Source: Legionella septentrionalis (GTDB taxonomy: Bacteria; Pseudomonadota; Gammaproteobacteria; Legionellales; Legionellaceae). From it: a DNA stretch of 56,840 nt. Below the pieces are notes generated by a model, which saw only the letters and a list, made by a program, of their open reading frames with translations, had not been told where the DNA came from and ran no database searches. Of the stretch, positions 47,073 to 55,666 are shown in pieces. The stretch spans positions 1 through 56,840 of the forward strand of contig NZ_RZGS01000014.1 of the NCBI RefSeq assembly GCF_003989745.1, given 5' to 3'. The position numbers and the translations under genes were made by a program. Every line of letters begins with the position of its first letter. Position 1 is the stretch's first letter.

Positions 47073-49373
47073 ATGCGCAAGCAAGAAATTGACTATAAGA
47101 GAGTTGCATCTGCAGCTGCGCGCATTAAACAAAAAGGTAAGGAGCCTTCCGTTACGGATATTTGTGACGAATTGGGCTTGTTAAGCGTAACACCTGAGCT
47201 GATAACTTTTCTGGAACAATGGTATCACAACCAACCCGAGTTTAAACGGAAAAAACAGACACCCCTAACCGAAAACATCAAATTAAACAAACCCATCAAA
47301 GAAATCGAGCTTGAAAAATCGTTATCTTTGTTGCGGGCCACGTTGGAATCCACGGCTGATGGCATCATGATGGTAAACGGACAAGGGCAGGTGGTGGATT
47401 GGAACCAGAAATTTGTCGATATGTGGCGTATCCCCAGCCATTTAATGGAAGCGGGACCTGAAAAATTGAGTTTTGATTACATTTTAGAGCAATTAATTGA
47501 ACCTGAAAAAATCATTGCGGATGTGCAATTTCTCTATCAAAACCCCGAGTGGGAAGGAGAATTACCGGAACTGCATTTTAAAGATGGACGCATCTTTGAA
47601 CGTTATACCCAACCACAGCGTATTGGTGCAGAAATTGTAGGGCGCGTGTACAGTTTCCGCGATGTTACCCAAAAGCGCATTGCAGACGATGAATTAAGGA
47701 TCCGTGAGCGTGCTATTGAAGCCAGCACCCATGGCATAGCAATCATAGACATCGTAAAACCGAATCAACCCATCATATACATTAACAATGCCTTTGAACG
47801 GATTACTGGTTATAGTGAAAGGCATATTCTTGGAAAGGATTTAACTGCTTTACATAGTAAAAATACGGATCAGACAAATCAAAAACGCATCGATTTAGCC
47901 ATTCGGGAAGAACGGGAAGAAACGGTTGAGCTTGAGCTGATGCGTCGTAACGGGGAATTGTTTTGGTGCGAACTGAGTCTTGCTCCGGTAAAAGATTCTT
48001 TTAATCAAGTCAAGCATTATGTAGGGATTTTGAATGATGTTACCTTGCGCCGTGAGATGGAAGAGCAATTGCTCCGGCAAGCCACGCACGACGCATTGAC
48101 TGAACTCCCGAACAGAGTGCTTTTATTAGACAGGGTCGAACAAGCTATTTTGCAGGCAAAAAAGAACAAATCCATATTGGCTTTTCTCTTTTTGGATTTG
48201 GACCGTTTTAAAATGACCAATGATACCTTAGGCCATGGGGTAGGAGATAAGTTATTACAAGCAGTGGCAAACCGCTTGTTAATTGCCACCAGTGATTTGG
48301 ATACAGTAGCCCGTTTTGGAGGCGATGAATTTGTCATCCTTATCCCCGAGCTTCGCAGTATAGAAGAAGGTGAAAAGCTAGCGCAGGAAATTCTTAATTT
48401 GCTGGAAAAGCCTTTCAAAGTCGGGCAGCACAGTTTGAAAATTACAGCAAGCATTGGTCTTAGTTTTTTTCCACGTGATGGAATGGATTATGAGTCGTTG
48501 ATGAAAAATGCCGATTTATCCATGTATCATGCCAAAGATAGCGGCAGGAACACGTATCGCATTTTTGAGCCTGAAATGAACAGGCGTGTTGTCAACCATG
48601 TGCAAATCGATAATGCTTTGCGCTATGCATTGCAGAATAAAGAATTTTATCTCGTTTATCAGCCTTTGATGGATTTAAAGCGTGAATGCGTTGTGGGGGT
48701 GGAAGCTTTATTAAGGTGGAACAGCAAAGTGCTTGGCCATGTATCTCCGCTCGATTTTATACCGATTGCCGAAGAAAACGGGATGATTCTTGAGATTGGC
48801 CCTTGGGTAATCGAGGAAGCTTGTACACAACTGATGCGCTGGCACAATCAAGGTTTGTGGGATTTGACTGTAGCGGTGAATATTTCGGGACGTCAGCTGC
48901 ACCAGGCGGATCTTCCTGAACAATTAACTAAAATCTTGCATAAAACGAGCTTGCCTGCAAAATTTTTGGAACTTGAGTTGACTGAGAGTCTGCTTGTTGA
49001 AAACATCGATCATGCAGTGGAAATTATGTACAAGTTTAAAGATATGGGGGTGAAACTCGCCATCGATGATTTTGGTACAGGTTATTCAAGCTTATCTTAT
49101 TTAAAACAATTTCCAGTTGATAAATTAAAAATTGATCAATCCTTTATAAAGGAAATGGTGAGCGATGCCAATGATGCCGCGATCGTTAAAGCCATCATCA
49201 ATCTTGCTCATAGCCTCAATTTGCAAGTATTGGCGGAAGGGGTAGAGAATGAATATCAGAAAAATTTTATTCTGAACCATGGCTGCGATTTTGCGCAAGG
49301 CTATTACTTTAAACCACCGAATAAAGCAGAGTTAATTATAGAGTTTCTAAAAAATTATTCTAAGTGTAAATAA
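47073..49373 (+). CDS. PAS-PAS-GGDEF-EAL cyclic-di-GMP protein with an extra N-terminal helical domain
   Basis: A 766-residue cytosolic protein. Residues 1-60 (RVASAAARIKQKGKEPSVTDICDELG) look like a KfrA-type helix-turn-helix opening. Two PAS domains follow (about 90-215 and 215-330). The GGDEF domain has an intact ARFGGDEF near 415, and the position of the RxxD inhibitory site reads SDLD, so product inhibition is likely lost. The EAL domain keeps VGVEALLRW near 545, the IDDFGTGYSSL metal loop near 664 and KIDQSFI. Both synthesis and degradation of c-di-GMP look possible. Confidence 0.9.
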   Translation: MRKQEIDYKRVASAAARIKQKGKEPSVTDICDELGLLSVTPELITFLEQWYHNQPEFKRKKQTPLTENIKLNKPIKEIELEKSLSLLRATLESTADGIMMVNGQGQVVDWNQKFVDMWRIPSHLMEAGPEKLSFDYILEQLIEPEKIIADVQFLYQNPEWEGELPELHFKDGRIFERYTQPQRIGAEIVGRVYSFRDVTQKRIADDELRIRERAIEASTHGIAIIDIVKPNQPIIYINNAFERITGYSERHILGKDLTALHSKNTDQTNQKRIDLAIREEREETVELELMRRNGELFWCELSLAPVKDSFNQVKHYVGILNDVTLRREMEEQLLRQATHDALTELPNRVLLLDRVEQAILQAKKNKSILAFLFLDLDRFKMTNDTLGHGVGDKLLQAVANRLLIATSDLDTVARFGGDEFVILIPELRSIEEGEKLAQEILNLLEKPFKVGQHSLKITASIGLSFFPRDGMDYESLMKNADLSMYHAKDSGRNTYRIFEPEMNRRVVNHVQIDNALRYALQNKEFYLVYQPLMDLKRECVVGVEALLRWNSKVLGHVSPLDFIPIAEENGMILEIGPWVIEEACTQLMRWHNQGLWDLTVAVNISGRQLHQADLPEQLTKILHKTSLPAKFLELELTESLLVENIDHAVEIMYKFKDMGVKLAIDDFGTGYSSLSYLKQFPVDKLKIDQSFIKEMVSDANDAAIVKAIINLAHSLNLQVLAEGVENEYQKNFILNHGCDFAQGYYFKPPNKAELIIEFLKNYSKCK

Positions 49374-49479
49374 TTAATTGGCTGCCAAGGACTAAGATAT
49401 ATTGTTACTTAGTATAATTTTCCAAGTATAGATAAGACCACCTTTATTTTTAAAGGACTCCGGGGGATTAGGGGGAATT

Positions 49480-50835
49480 ATGAAAAGTCTAACCATTGTA
49501 GGTGCTGGCTTGGCCGGTACTTTATTGGCGCTTTACATGGCCAAACGTGGATATGAGGTAGAAGTATATGAAGCCAGAAATGATATCCGCACCATGCCTG
49601 ATGATGGCGGCCGTTCTATCAATCTTGCTTTATCCTGCCGAGGAATTACCAGTTTGGCAGTCATGGAACTTATGGATGAAGTCAAGAAGATTATGGTTCC
49701 CATGCGTGCTCGGGCTATTCACGAATTGAATAATAAAATTATATACCAGCCATTTGGCCGCAGTGATGATGAATACATCAATGCTATTTTACGCAGCGAA
49801 TTGAATAGCTTGCTGCTGGATAAAACTGACACTTATCCCAACATCAAGCTTCATTTCAATATGAAATTAAGTGATCTTTTCTTGCATGAGAAGACATTGT
49901 TTTTTCAAGATGCTTCCGGTAATGCACACAAGGTTGCCTATCAGCATTTAATTGGAGCGGATGGTGCGGCATCCATCGTGCGTGAGGCATTAAAAAAAGC
50001 CGGAGTTATTGATTCTCGACGAGAATTTTTAAAACATGGATACAAAGAATTGTCGATAAGCCGCACGCATGGCGTGCATATGGCTCGTGAACATTTGCAT
50101 TTATGGCCTCGGGATTCCTTCATGCTGCTTGGTAACCCCAACTGTGATGATTCAATTACGGGCTCTTTATTTTTACCGCAAGAAGGGGAGTATAGTTTTG
50201 CAACACTAAAAGATGAAAAATCGTTACTTGATTTTTTCAAAAGGATCTTTCCCGATGTGGTGGATGCAATGCCCAATTTGGTAGGCGAATTTTTTACTCA
50301 TCCCACAGGTAATTTAAGTACAGTGCAATGTGCCCCTTGGTATTATCGTGATCACTGTTTGTTAATCGGGGACGCAGCTCATGGCATAGTCCCATTTTTC
50401 GGCCAAGGGATGAATTCGGCTTTTGAAGATTGCCGTATTTTTAATGAATTCTTAGAAAAATATGAAGATAATTGGGAAAAAGTGTTGCCGGAATTTTATG
50501 CTGCACGCAAGCGGAGTACTGATGCCGTAGCTGCCATGTCCATGGATAATTATCAGGAAATTCAACATAATATTCGTGATGAAAAATTTAACTTAAAAAA
50601 ACAAGTGGAGCATGAGCTTATGCGCCGCTATCCTGACCGCTATGTTTCAAAACACGTCATGGTCATGTTTTCGAATATCCCATATGAAACGGCTTATGCT
50701 TACGGCGAGGTGCAAGCCGATTTTCTAAATGACCTGTGTAAAGATGCTCATACTATTGATGAAATCGACTGGAAAATGGTTGATAAAGAAATCGCTAAAT
50801 ACGACAAAAAATTGACGGATTTAAAGTTAAAATAG
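49480..50835 (+). CDS. kmo: Kynurenine 3-monooxygenase
   Basis: A 451-residue FAD- and NADPH-dependent hydroxylase that makes 3-hydroxykynurenine from L-kynurenine. FAD motif is IVGAGLAGTLLALYMAKRG, the second is LIGDAAHGIVPFFGQGMNSAFEDC, and MPDDGGRSINLALSCRG is characteristic of KMO. No kynureninase or other pathway gene is in the window. AGGGGGA precedes the ATG. A perfect small hairpin (CCTTTA/TAAAGG, 49441-49456) lies upstream. Confidence 0.92.
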   Translation: MKSLTIVGAGLAGTLLALYMAKRGYEVEVYEARNDIRTMPDDGGRSINLALSCRGITSLAVMELMDEVKKIMVPMRARAIHELNNKIIYQPFGRSDDEYINAILRSELNSLLLDKTDTYPNIKLHFNMKLSDLFLHEKTLFFQDASGNAHKVAYQHLIGADGAASIVREALKKAGVIDSRREFLKHGYKELSISRTHGVHMAREHLHLWPRDSFMLLGNPNCDDSITGSLFLPQEGEYSFATLKDEKSLLDFFKRIFPDVVDAMPNLVGEFFTHPTGNLSTVQCAPWYYRDHCLLIGDAAHGIVPFFGQGMNSAFEDCRIFNEFLEKYEDNWEKVLPEFYAARKRSTDAVAAMSMDNYQEIQHNIRDEKFNLKKQVEHELMRRYPDRYVSKHVMVMFSNIPYETAYAYGEVQADFLNDLCKDAHTIDEIDWKMVDKEIAKYDKKLTDLKLK

Positions 50836-50925
50836 AAAAAATATGGTATCCAGGCAATTTGCATAGCCAAAAAATTGTCGTTTAGTTTGAAAAACAATCA
50901 CCAAATCTTTTTAAAAACTGCAAAA

Positions 50926-50962
50926 AGGCCAAATTTTAATTAAATAGACGTTTTATTGGCCT
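50926..50962 (+). promoter_or_regulatory. Inverted repeat upstream of the sigma-54-type promoter
   Basis: AGGCCAA (50926-50932) and TTGGCCT (50956-50962) form a 7-bp dyad with a 23-bp spacer, ending 8 bp before the -24 element. It could be an activator or other regulator site. Confidence 0.35.
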
Positions 50963-50969
50963 AAATAGT

Positions 50970-50985
50970 TGGCATGATTTGTGCA
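50970..50985 (+). promoter_or_regulatory. Sigma-54 (RpoN) -24/-12 promoter
   Basis: TGGCATGATTTGTGCA matches the consensus TGGCAC-N5-TTGCA, with GG at 50971-50972 and GC at 50983-50984 in the required 10-nt spacing. Transcription would start near 50996, 30 bp before the ATG at 51026. Confidence 0.6.
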
Positions 50986-51025
50986 AGGAATAAATTGTCT
51001 AGTTAATTATGCCTTGGAGGCAATC

Positions 51026-51781
51026 ATGAAAACGATACAATCTTATCTTGAATCCAAACAACAAGAATTTATGGAACATCCTTTTTTTAAAACATTAGGT
51101 CAATTGAACAGCTTGGAAGAAATCGGTTATTTTGTACCTGAGCTTACTTTTTGGGCTATGACATTCCAGGATATATTGCGCTTAAACGAAGAACGGGTTA
51201 CTGATCCCTATTTGAAAAAAGTAGCTCGTCACCACCGTTTGGAAGATTCAGGCCATGAAAAATGGTTTCTGCAGGATAAAAAATATATGGCAAGCATGAG
51301 CAAAGATAAATCATGCAACAAGGATAATGTGGCTTGGTTGTATAGCAAAGAGTCACAAATTACTCGCGATGCAGCTTATGCTATTCTTGGTGAGCTTTAT
51401 AAAATTGACGATGAAATTTTGAATATCGTGTTATTGCTTACTCTGGAATCTTCAGGACATGTATTTTTCGAGAAAGTAGCAAAGCAAGTACAAAAAACGG
51501 GTGAAGATAAAAATCTAAAATATTTCTCCAGCTCGCACTTAGAGGTAGAAATGGCACATGCGCTCTTTGAAGATGAAATGGAGAAGAAATTATTCGCTCG
51601 GAGCTTGCCGATTAATCTGCGCCGCAAGGCATTAAAATTAATCGACCGTTGTTACGAAGCATTTAACCGTATGTTCGATGGTTTGATTATCGCCTGCAAT
51701 AATCGTCTGGCACTTGCACAACAAAGGAAACAACAACATGCAGCCAATGCAGTGGAGTATACAGAAGATCAAGCAATGTGA
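51026..51781 (+). CDS. Haem-oxygenase-fold protein (candidate diiron oxidase, TenA/CADD-like)
   Basis: A 251-residue all-helical protein. The start at 51026 follows TTGGAGG (51014-51020). It resembles the iron-containing redox enzyme group of the haem-oxygenase-like fold. Candidate ligands stand in three helices: H70/E73/D74/H77 (RHHRLEDSGHEKW), E141/H145 (LESSGHVFF) and H171/E175/H178 (HLEVEMAH). It overlaps the following flavin oxidoreductase by 44 bp and is driven by the sigma-54-type promoter. Diiron chemistry is inferred from spacing of His and acid residues; substrate is unknown. Confidence 0.65.
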   Translation: MKTIQSYLESKQQEFMEHPFFKTLGQLNSLEEIGYFVPELTFWAMTFQDILRLNEERVTDPYLKKVARHHRLEDSGHEKWFLQDKKYMASMSKDKSCNKDNVAWLYSKESQITRDAAYAILGELYKIDDEILNIVLLLTLESSGHVFFEKVAKQVQKTGEDKNLKYFSSSHLEVEMAHALFEDEMEKKLFARSLPINLRRKALKLIDRCYEAFNRMFDGLIIACNNRLALAQQRKQQHAANAVEYTEDQAM

Positions 51782-53090
51782 GGAAGAAACCGGGCAAGCG
51801 TTACTTAGCGATAAGTCAACGCTTGCTGTTTTTAATCACGATTTCAGCGGTTTGGTTTCAGGAGAAGCAACCGCTGTTTTTAAACCCCGCAATTTAACTG
51901 CATTACAACGATTTTTAAATTTCTCGCATCGGCATAAACTTCCGCTCACCATCCGTGCCAATGGCCTTAGCCAATCAGGACAATCCCTCGCCCCCAAGGG
52001 TGCAATAAGCGTTGACATCAGCCAATTAAATCCTGTCGTACAATGGCAAGGTGATGAGCTGACAGCAGGCTGCAGCGCTTCTTTTAACGACATTGCAGTA
52101 AAAAGCCTTGAGCGTAACAAGTTGCCGCAGGTGTATCCGTATAATATGAACCTCACCGCGGGGGGCGTTTTATCTGTAGGTGGCATTGGTTCATCGACTT
52201 TTAAAAAAGGAGTTGTTAGCGCGCACATTGACGCATTAAATGTAATAACGGCGGCAGGCGAATTATTAGCTTGCAGCCCGCATAATCATAAAGATTTATT
52301 CGATGCTGCGCTTGCTGGGGCAGGGTTATTTGGCATCATTTATAATGCCAAAATAAAACTGCGTACTTGCAAGCCGCATGTGACTACTTATACCTTGCTT
52401 TACGATGATTACACGTCCTGGATAGCTGATCAATTTCAGCTGAAGTCTTATTGCGATTACCTGGAAGCATTCATTACAGTACAAAATAAAGAGAAAAAGA
52501 AATTCACATGCCATACCATCATTGGAATTGAGCACGACAATGAGCCTGTGGATGCCACGTTTCTTAATATGCTACGGCATCGGCAAGTCGCCGAAAGCAG
52601 TACCAAAACTCTTTCAGAGTACATGCATCGTCACGATAGGCGTTTGAATTTAATGAAAGAAACAGGGAATTGGCAAGAGCTACACCCCTGGTATGAGTGT
52701 TACATTGACAGCAATTTATTAATGGCAAATCTTAATAAGATTCTGGAGATATTGAGTCCTGACTTGGGTGATCTTTATCACATATTCCCAGTAGCGCCGA
52801 TTAAGCCGCCTTACTTTATGTTGCCCAATCAAGAAAAAATAGTTACGTTTAATGTTTTGACGCCGGGTTTAAAAAAAGAAAATGCAGAGAAAGCTATAAA
52901 GAGCATTTTGAAAGTTGATGAAATTTTATTAAGACTGGGAGGTAAACGTTACATTTCCGGCTGGTTTAATGCAACAAAAGATGGGGGATATTGGGCAAGG
53001 CATTATGAAGACTACCTGCAAGAAAGACAAAATACAAAGGCTAAATATGATCCTCACCATATTTTTCGCTCCTGTTTATTCCCGGAGTAA
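51738..53090 (+). CDS. FAD-binding (VAO/cytokinin-dehydrogenase-like) oxidoreductase
   Basis: A 450-residue flavoprotein with an N-terminal FAD_binding_4 domain and a C-terminal substrate domain. The start at 51738 follows AAAGGA. LTAGGVLSVGGIGSSTFKKG and GAGLFGIIYNAKIKLR are typical of the cytokinin-dehydrogenase branch. In RANGLSQSGQSL, the residue where covalent-flavin relatives have His (GHS) is Leu77, so FAD is probably not linked through it. It starts inside the previous gene, so the two are likely coupled and act on one pathway. Substrate unknown. Confidence 0.8.
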   Translation: MQPMQWSIQKIKQCEEETGQALLSDKSTLAVFNHDFSGLVSGEATAVFKPRNLTALQRFLNFSHRHKLPLTIRANGLSQSGQSLAPKGAISVDISQLNPVVQWQGDELTAGCSASFNDIAVKSLERNKLPQVYPYNMNLTAGGVLSVGGIGSSTFKKGVVSAHIDALNVITAAGELLACSPHNHKDLFDAALAGAGLFGIIYNAKIKLRTCKPHVTTYTLLYDDYTSWIADQFQLKSYCDYLEAFITVQNKEKKKFTCHTIIGIEHDNEPVDATFLNMLRHRQVAESSTKTLSEYMHRHDRRLNLMKETGNWQELHPWYECYIDSNLLMANLNKILEILSPDLGDLYHIFPVAPIKPPYFMLPNQEKIVTFNVLTPGLKKENAEKAIKSILKVDEILLRLGGKRYISGWFNATKDGGYWARHYEDYLQERQNTKAKYDPHHIFRSCLFPE

Positions 53091-53098
53091 ATAATAAT

Positions 53099-53608
53099 AT
53101 GGTGTTTGCAGATATCAAATCCTGGCTAGCGCGTCCGGCTTTTCCTATTATACTTTGTGCCATTTTAGGGATGTTAATTGTATGGCAAATCATCGCCGGG
53201 GTACGCACTTTTTCGGCTATTTATAAGCCTGTGCCAGTTGTTCAGGTTGCCTCAATGCGTAATAACGCGATTACAGAAGCTTCCGCACAAGATGTGCGCG
53301 CGTCATTATTTGGCGAGTATGTTCCTGAAAATCTGGATGATGCTCATATAAAACAATCCATGCTAAATTTGACGATTGTAGGAATCATTTTTGCCGAGGA
53401 TGAACGGCATTCCCAGGTAATTATTCGCACAGCAAGTGGCCAAGAGCAAGTTTATGGCATTGGGGATGCAATACCAGGCGGTGTCATTATTAAGCGTATT
53501 ACTTCGGAAGGAGTTGTTGTAAGACATGATGGCACTTTGGAGAGTTTAAGTTTACCCAAAAATGAATTAATCTTTGAGCCACCTTCCGAGCCCTTAATTA
53601 AGGAATAG
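53099..53608 (+). CDS. gspC: Type II secretion GspC-like protein (LspC)
   Basis: A 169-residue inner-membrane protein with one N-terminal membrane segment (FPIILCAILGMLIVWQIIAG) and a periplasmic homology region (LNLTIVGIIFAEDERHSQVII, then YGIGDAIPGGVIIKRI). GspC links the inner-membrane platform to the secretin. No PDZ or coiled-coil tail follows, so it is short compared with the enterobacterial form (about 270 aa); short LspC proteins are known in Legionella. It starts 8 bp after the oxidoreductase, with the other gsp genes absent from the window. Confidence 0.82.
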   Translation: MVFADIKSWLARPAFPIILCAILGMLIVWQIIAGVRTFSAIYKPVPVVQVASMRNNAITEASAQDVRASLFGEYVPENLDDAHIKQSMLNLTIVGIIFAEDERHSQVIIRTASGQEQVYGIGDAIPGGVIIKRITSEGVVVRHDGTLESLSLPKNELIFEPPSEPLIKE

Positions 53609-53612
53609 ACGT

Positions 53613-53948
53613 ATGAATTTCAAAAAAGCCAATGCTGTTATCGGTCGCAGCATGATTATTGCAATATTTACCTTATTTTTATTGAGTCTAAGCGGTTGTT
53701 CTATTACGCAAATAAATTTAAGAGAAGGCATCCGCAGTTTTCAGGTCCAGGATTATCGTCAAGCATTCATCAGGCTAAAGCCTGAGGCAGAAAAAGGAAA
53801 TGCGGATGCACAGTATGCAGTGGGGTATATGTATTATTATGGCCAAGGAGTAGTGGAGGATAGGAAAAGAGCGTTTTACTGGATTAAATGCGCAGCTAAG
53901 GCAGGGCAGCCCGATGCAATTTCTGCAATGAAAATCTTGGCCCCCTGA
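53613..53948 (+). CDS. Sel1-repeat lipoprotein
   Basis: A 111-residue protein with a lipobox signal (FLLSLSGC, Cys at residue 29) and about two Sel1-like repeats (AEKGNADAQYAVGYMYYYGQGV and KRAFYWIKCAAKAGQPDAIS). Sel1 repeats mediate protein contacts. It lies 4 bp after gspC and may be cotranscribed. Confidence 0.82.
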   Translation: MNFKKANAVIGRSMIIAIFTLFLLSLSGCSITQINLREGIRSFQVQDYRQAFIRLKPEAEKGNADAQYAVGYMYYYGQGVVEDRKRAFYWIKCAAKAGQPDAISAMKILAP

Positions 53949-53959
53949 CGACAATCTTT

Positions 53960-53989
53960 TCGTGCAATATGCATATGCACATTGCACGA
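53960..53989. terminator. 30-bp near-perfect palindrome between convergent genes
   Basis: TCGTGCAAT (53960-53968) and ATTGCACGA (53981-53989) enclose TGCATATGCA, itself a palindrome. CTTTT precedes it. It sits between the Sel1 gene and the antiporter and can act as a bidirectional terminator. Confidence 0.55.
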
Positions 53990-54010
53990 TGCCAAGTTAC
54001 CTACTAAAAA

Positions 54011-54964
54011 TTATAAAGCGTGGACGATAAGCGATACGATATAAGAGAAATAAATCAGCAATAACAAGCCGCCATGCCAGCGAGTGATTTTGCTTTTTTC
54101 CCGGTAATTAAGCCATAAAAGCAAGGCGGTTACTACGAACAATACCGGTATATCCCGCCATAAAATGGCATGGCTAATCGCAGAAGGGTTAATAATACTG
54201 GGGAAAGCCATAACGACTAACAATATAAACATGTTTGAGCCCAGGATATTACCTACTGCAATGTCATCCTGTCCTCTAATTGCCGCCACGATGGAAGTTA
54301 CAGCTTGGGGTAAACTGGTAGCAAACGCTACAACAGTTAAGCCAATGATGAGTTCACTAATCCCGAACAAGGAAGCTAATTCAACAGCACTTTTCACAAG
54401 ATAACTGGCGCTAAGAGGAAGAAAAATCAGACCAAATATAAGACTCATTATGTGTATTTTTACTGAGCGTTTTGGGTTGATTAATTGTTTAAATTCTCTG
54501 GCATAGGCATCGTTTCCCGAACGTTTTGCCAGGATAAGCAAATAGCCTATCAGAGCCACACTGCCCAGTAATAATAAACATCCATCCAAAATGCCCAAGT
54601 AGCCATCGATCATCAGCGAATAGATAAACAACATCGATAAAAATAATAAGGGATATTCGCGCCGCAATACCGAAGAACGCAGTTTTAAGGGGCGAATTAA
54701 AATCGTTGCCCCAAGAACCAAGCCAATATTGGCAATATTAGAGCCTATGGCATTACCCAGCGCCAAATCATTTTCACCCTCCAGGGCAGCGGCAATCCCC
54801 ACCATGATTTCAGGCGCTGAGGTTCCCAGGGCGACCAAAGTAAGCCCCACGATTAAGGGTGAAACACGGTAATAATTGGCAATACCCGCCGCACCAATTA
54901 CCAGATGGTTGGCAGCCCAGATAAGGCCAATAAAACTTAAAATTAAGGTAACAATAATACTCAT
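54011..54964 (-). CDS. CaCA-family Na+/Ca2+ antiporter (YrbG-like)
   Basis: A 317-residue, about 10-helix membrane antiporter with the two alpha repeats of the family: LVALGTSAPEIMVGIAAAL then ALGNAIGSNIANIGLVLG, and VVAFATSLPQAVTSIVAAI then AVGNILGSNMFILLVVM. In E. coli the homologue yrbG sits beside kdsD; here it is about 30 kb away. Substrate assumed Ca2+/Na+. Confidence 0.93.
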   Translation of the reverse strand: MSIIVTLILSFIGLIWAANHLVIGAAGIANYYRVSPLIVGLTLVALGTSAPEIMVGIAAALEGENDLALGNAIGSNIANIGLVLGATILIRPLKLRSSVLRREYPLLFLSMLFIYSLMIDGYLGILDGCLLLLGSVALIGYLLILAKRSGNDAYAREFKQLINPKRSVKIHIMSLIFGLIFLPLSASYLVKSAVELASLFGISELIIGLTVVAFATSLPQAVTSIVAAIRGQDDIAVGNILGSNMFILLVVMAFPSIINPSAISHAILWRDIPVLFVVTALLLWLNYREKSKITRWHGGLLLLIYFSYIVSLIVHAL

Positions 54965-55156
54965 GGCACTTCCAAATGTGTGGATTTATATCATACGTGA
55001 TTCTTGTCTTATCTCAATATGGTTAGGGTGTTTTCGTAGGGGGGGCAAAGAGTAATCCTTATATTATTAAGCCAAATTACAATGATGGCTCCAAGAGAAT
55101 ATCGCAGAGCCGTCGTTGGTACCTGGATGGTTCGGTTTTAAAGGGGCAACTCCACG
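54965..55156. other. Spacer upstream of the antiporter, no clear gene
   Basis: Contains the antiporter promoter region and short frames without support. The whole 54965-55384 stretch carries only the weak small frame listed next. Confidence 0.5.
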
Positions 55157-55321
55157 ATGACTCACATAAGTCGAGCAGATTCAAACCATATTACAACATC
55201 CAAACCACAGAAAAGAGCTGAAAACTATCCTTATTTTCAACCTCCCTCTGCTCCAGATATGGTTATTACAAAGATGAAAAGGGTAAACCCGCTTTCAAGC
55301 CTAAAGGCCTACTTTAGCTAA
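55157..55321 (+). CDS. Possible 54-aa small protein or gene remnant
   Basis: ATG at 55157, ending TAA at 55321. It is basic and polar (MTHISRADSNHITTSKPQ, then YPYFQPPSAPDMVITKMK). No family recognised and no good ribosome site. The surrounding region looks decayed, so a fragment of a former gene is as likely as a real small protein. Confidence 0.25.
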   Translation: MTHISRADSNHITTSKPQKRAENYPYFQPPSAPDMVITKMKRVNPLSSLKAYFS

Positions 55322-55384
55322 GTGCCTGGAACAATGATGCAGCATTCCCTGTGACTAAAGAGGCCGTGTGCAACTATAAACAAA

Positions 55385-55666
55385 ATGATTCATGAGGAAA
55401 TTGTTAAACTGGAACAGTTATTAAATGAAAATTTGGCTAAATGGTTACAACTCTATGTCGACAGCCCAGAATTCATGGCAAATTATACCATTGAACGCTC
55501 TATAAAACTTATTTCAGAAGCAACTTTCTGGTCAGTCAAGCTTGGTTTAGAGCCGTATTTAGCTACTAGGAGTTATGCAGAGATTAGAGATTTTAAGCCA
55601 GTATTGGAAAGCATCTCAAAACTAACAGAATATGGAAAATTACTTGCAGTGGTTGTGGATCATTAG
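55385..55666 (+). CDS. Hypothetical 93-aa helical protein
   Basis: A helical, acidic N-terminal part (MIHEEIVKLEQLLNENLAKW) and a balanced remainder with no membrane helix or motif. Codon use looks like real coding. No family recognised and no strong ribosome site. It lies in the gene-poor tail and could be a free-standing small gene or the end of an older one. Confidence 0.45.
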   Translation: MIHEEIVKLEQLLNENLAKWLQLYVDSPEFMANYTIERSIKLISEATFWSVKLGLEPYLATRSYAEIRDFKPVLESISKLTEYGKLLAVVVDH

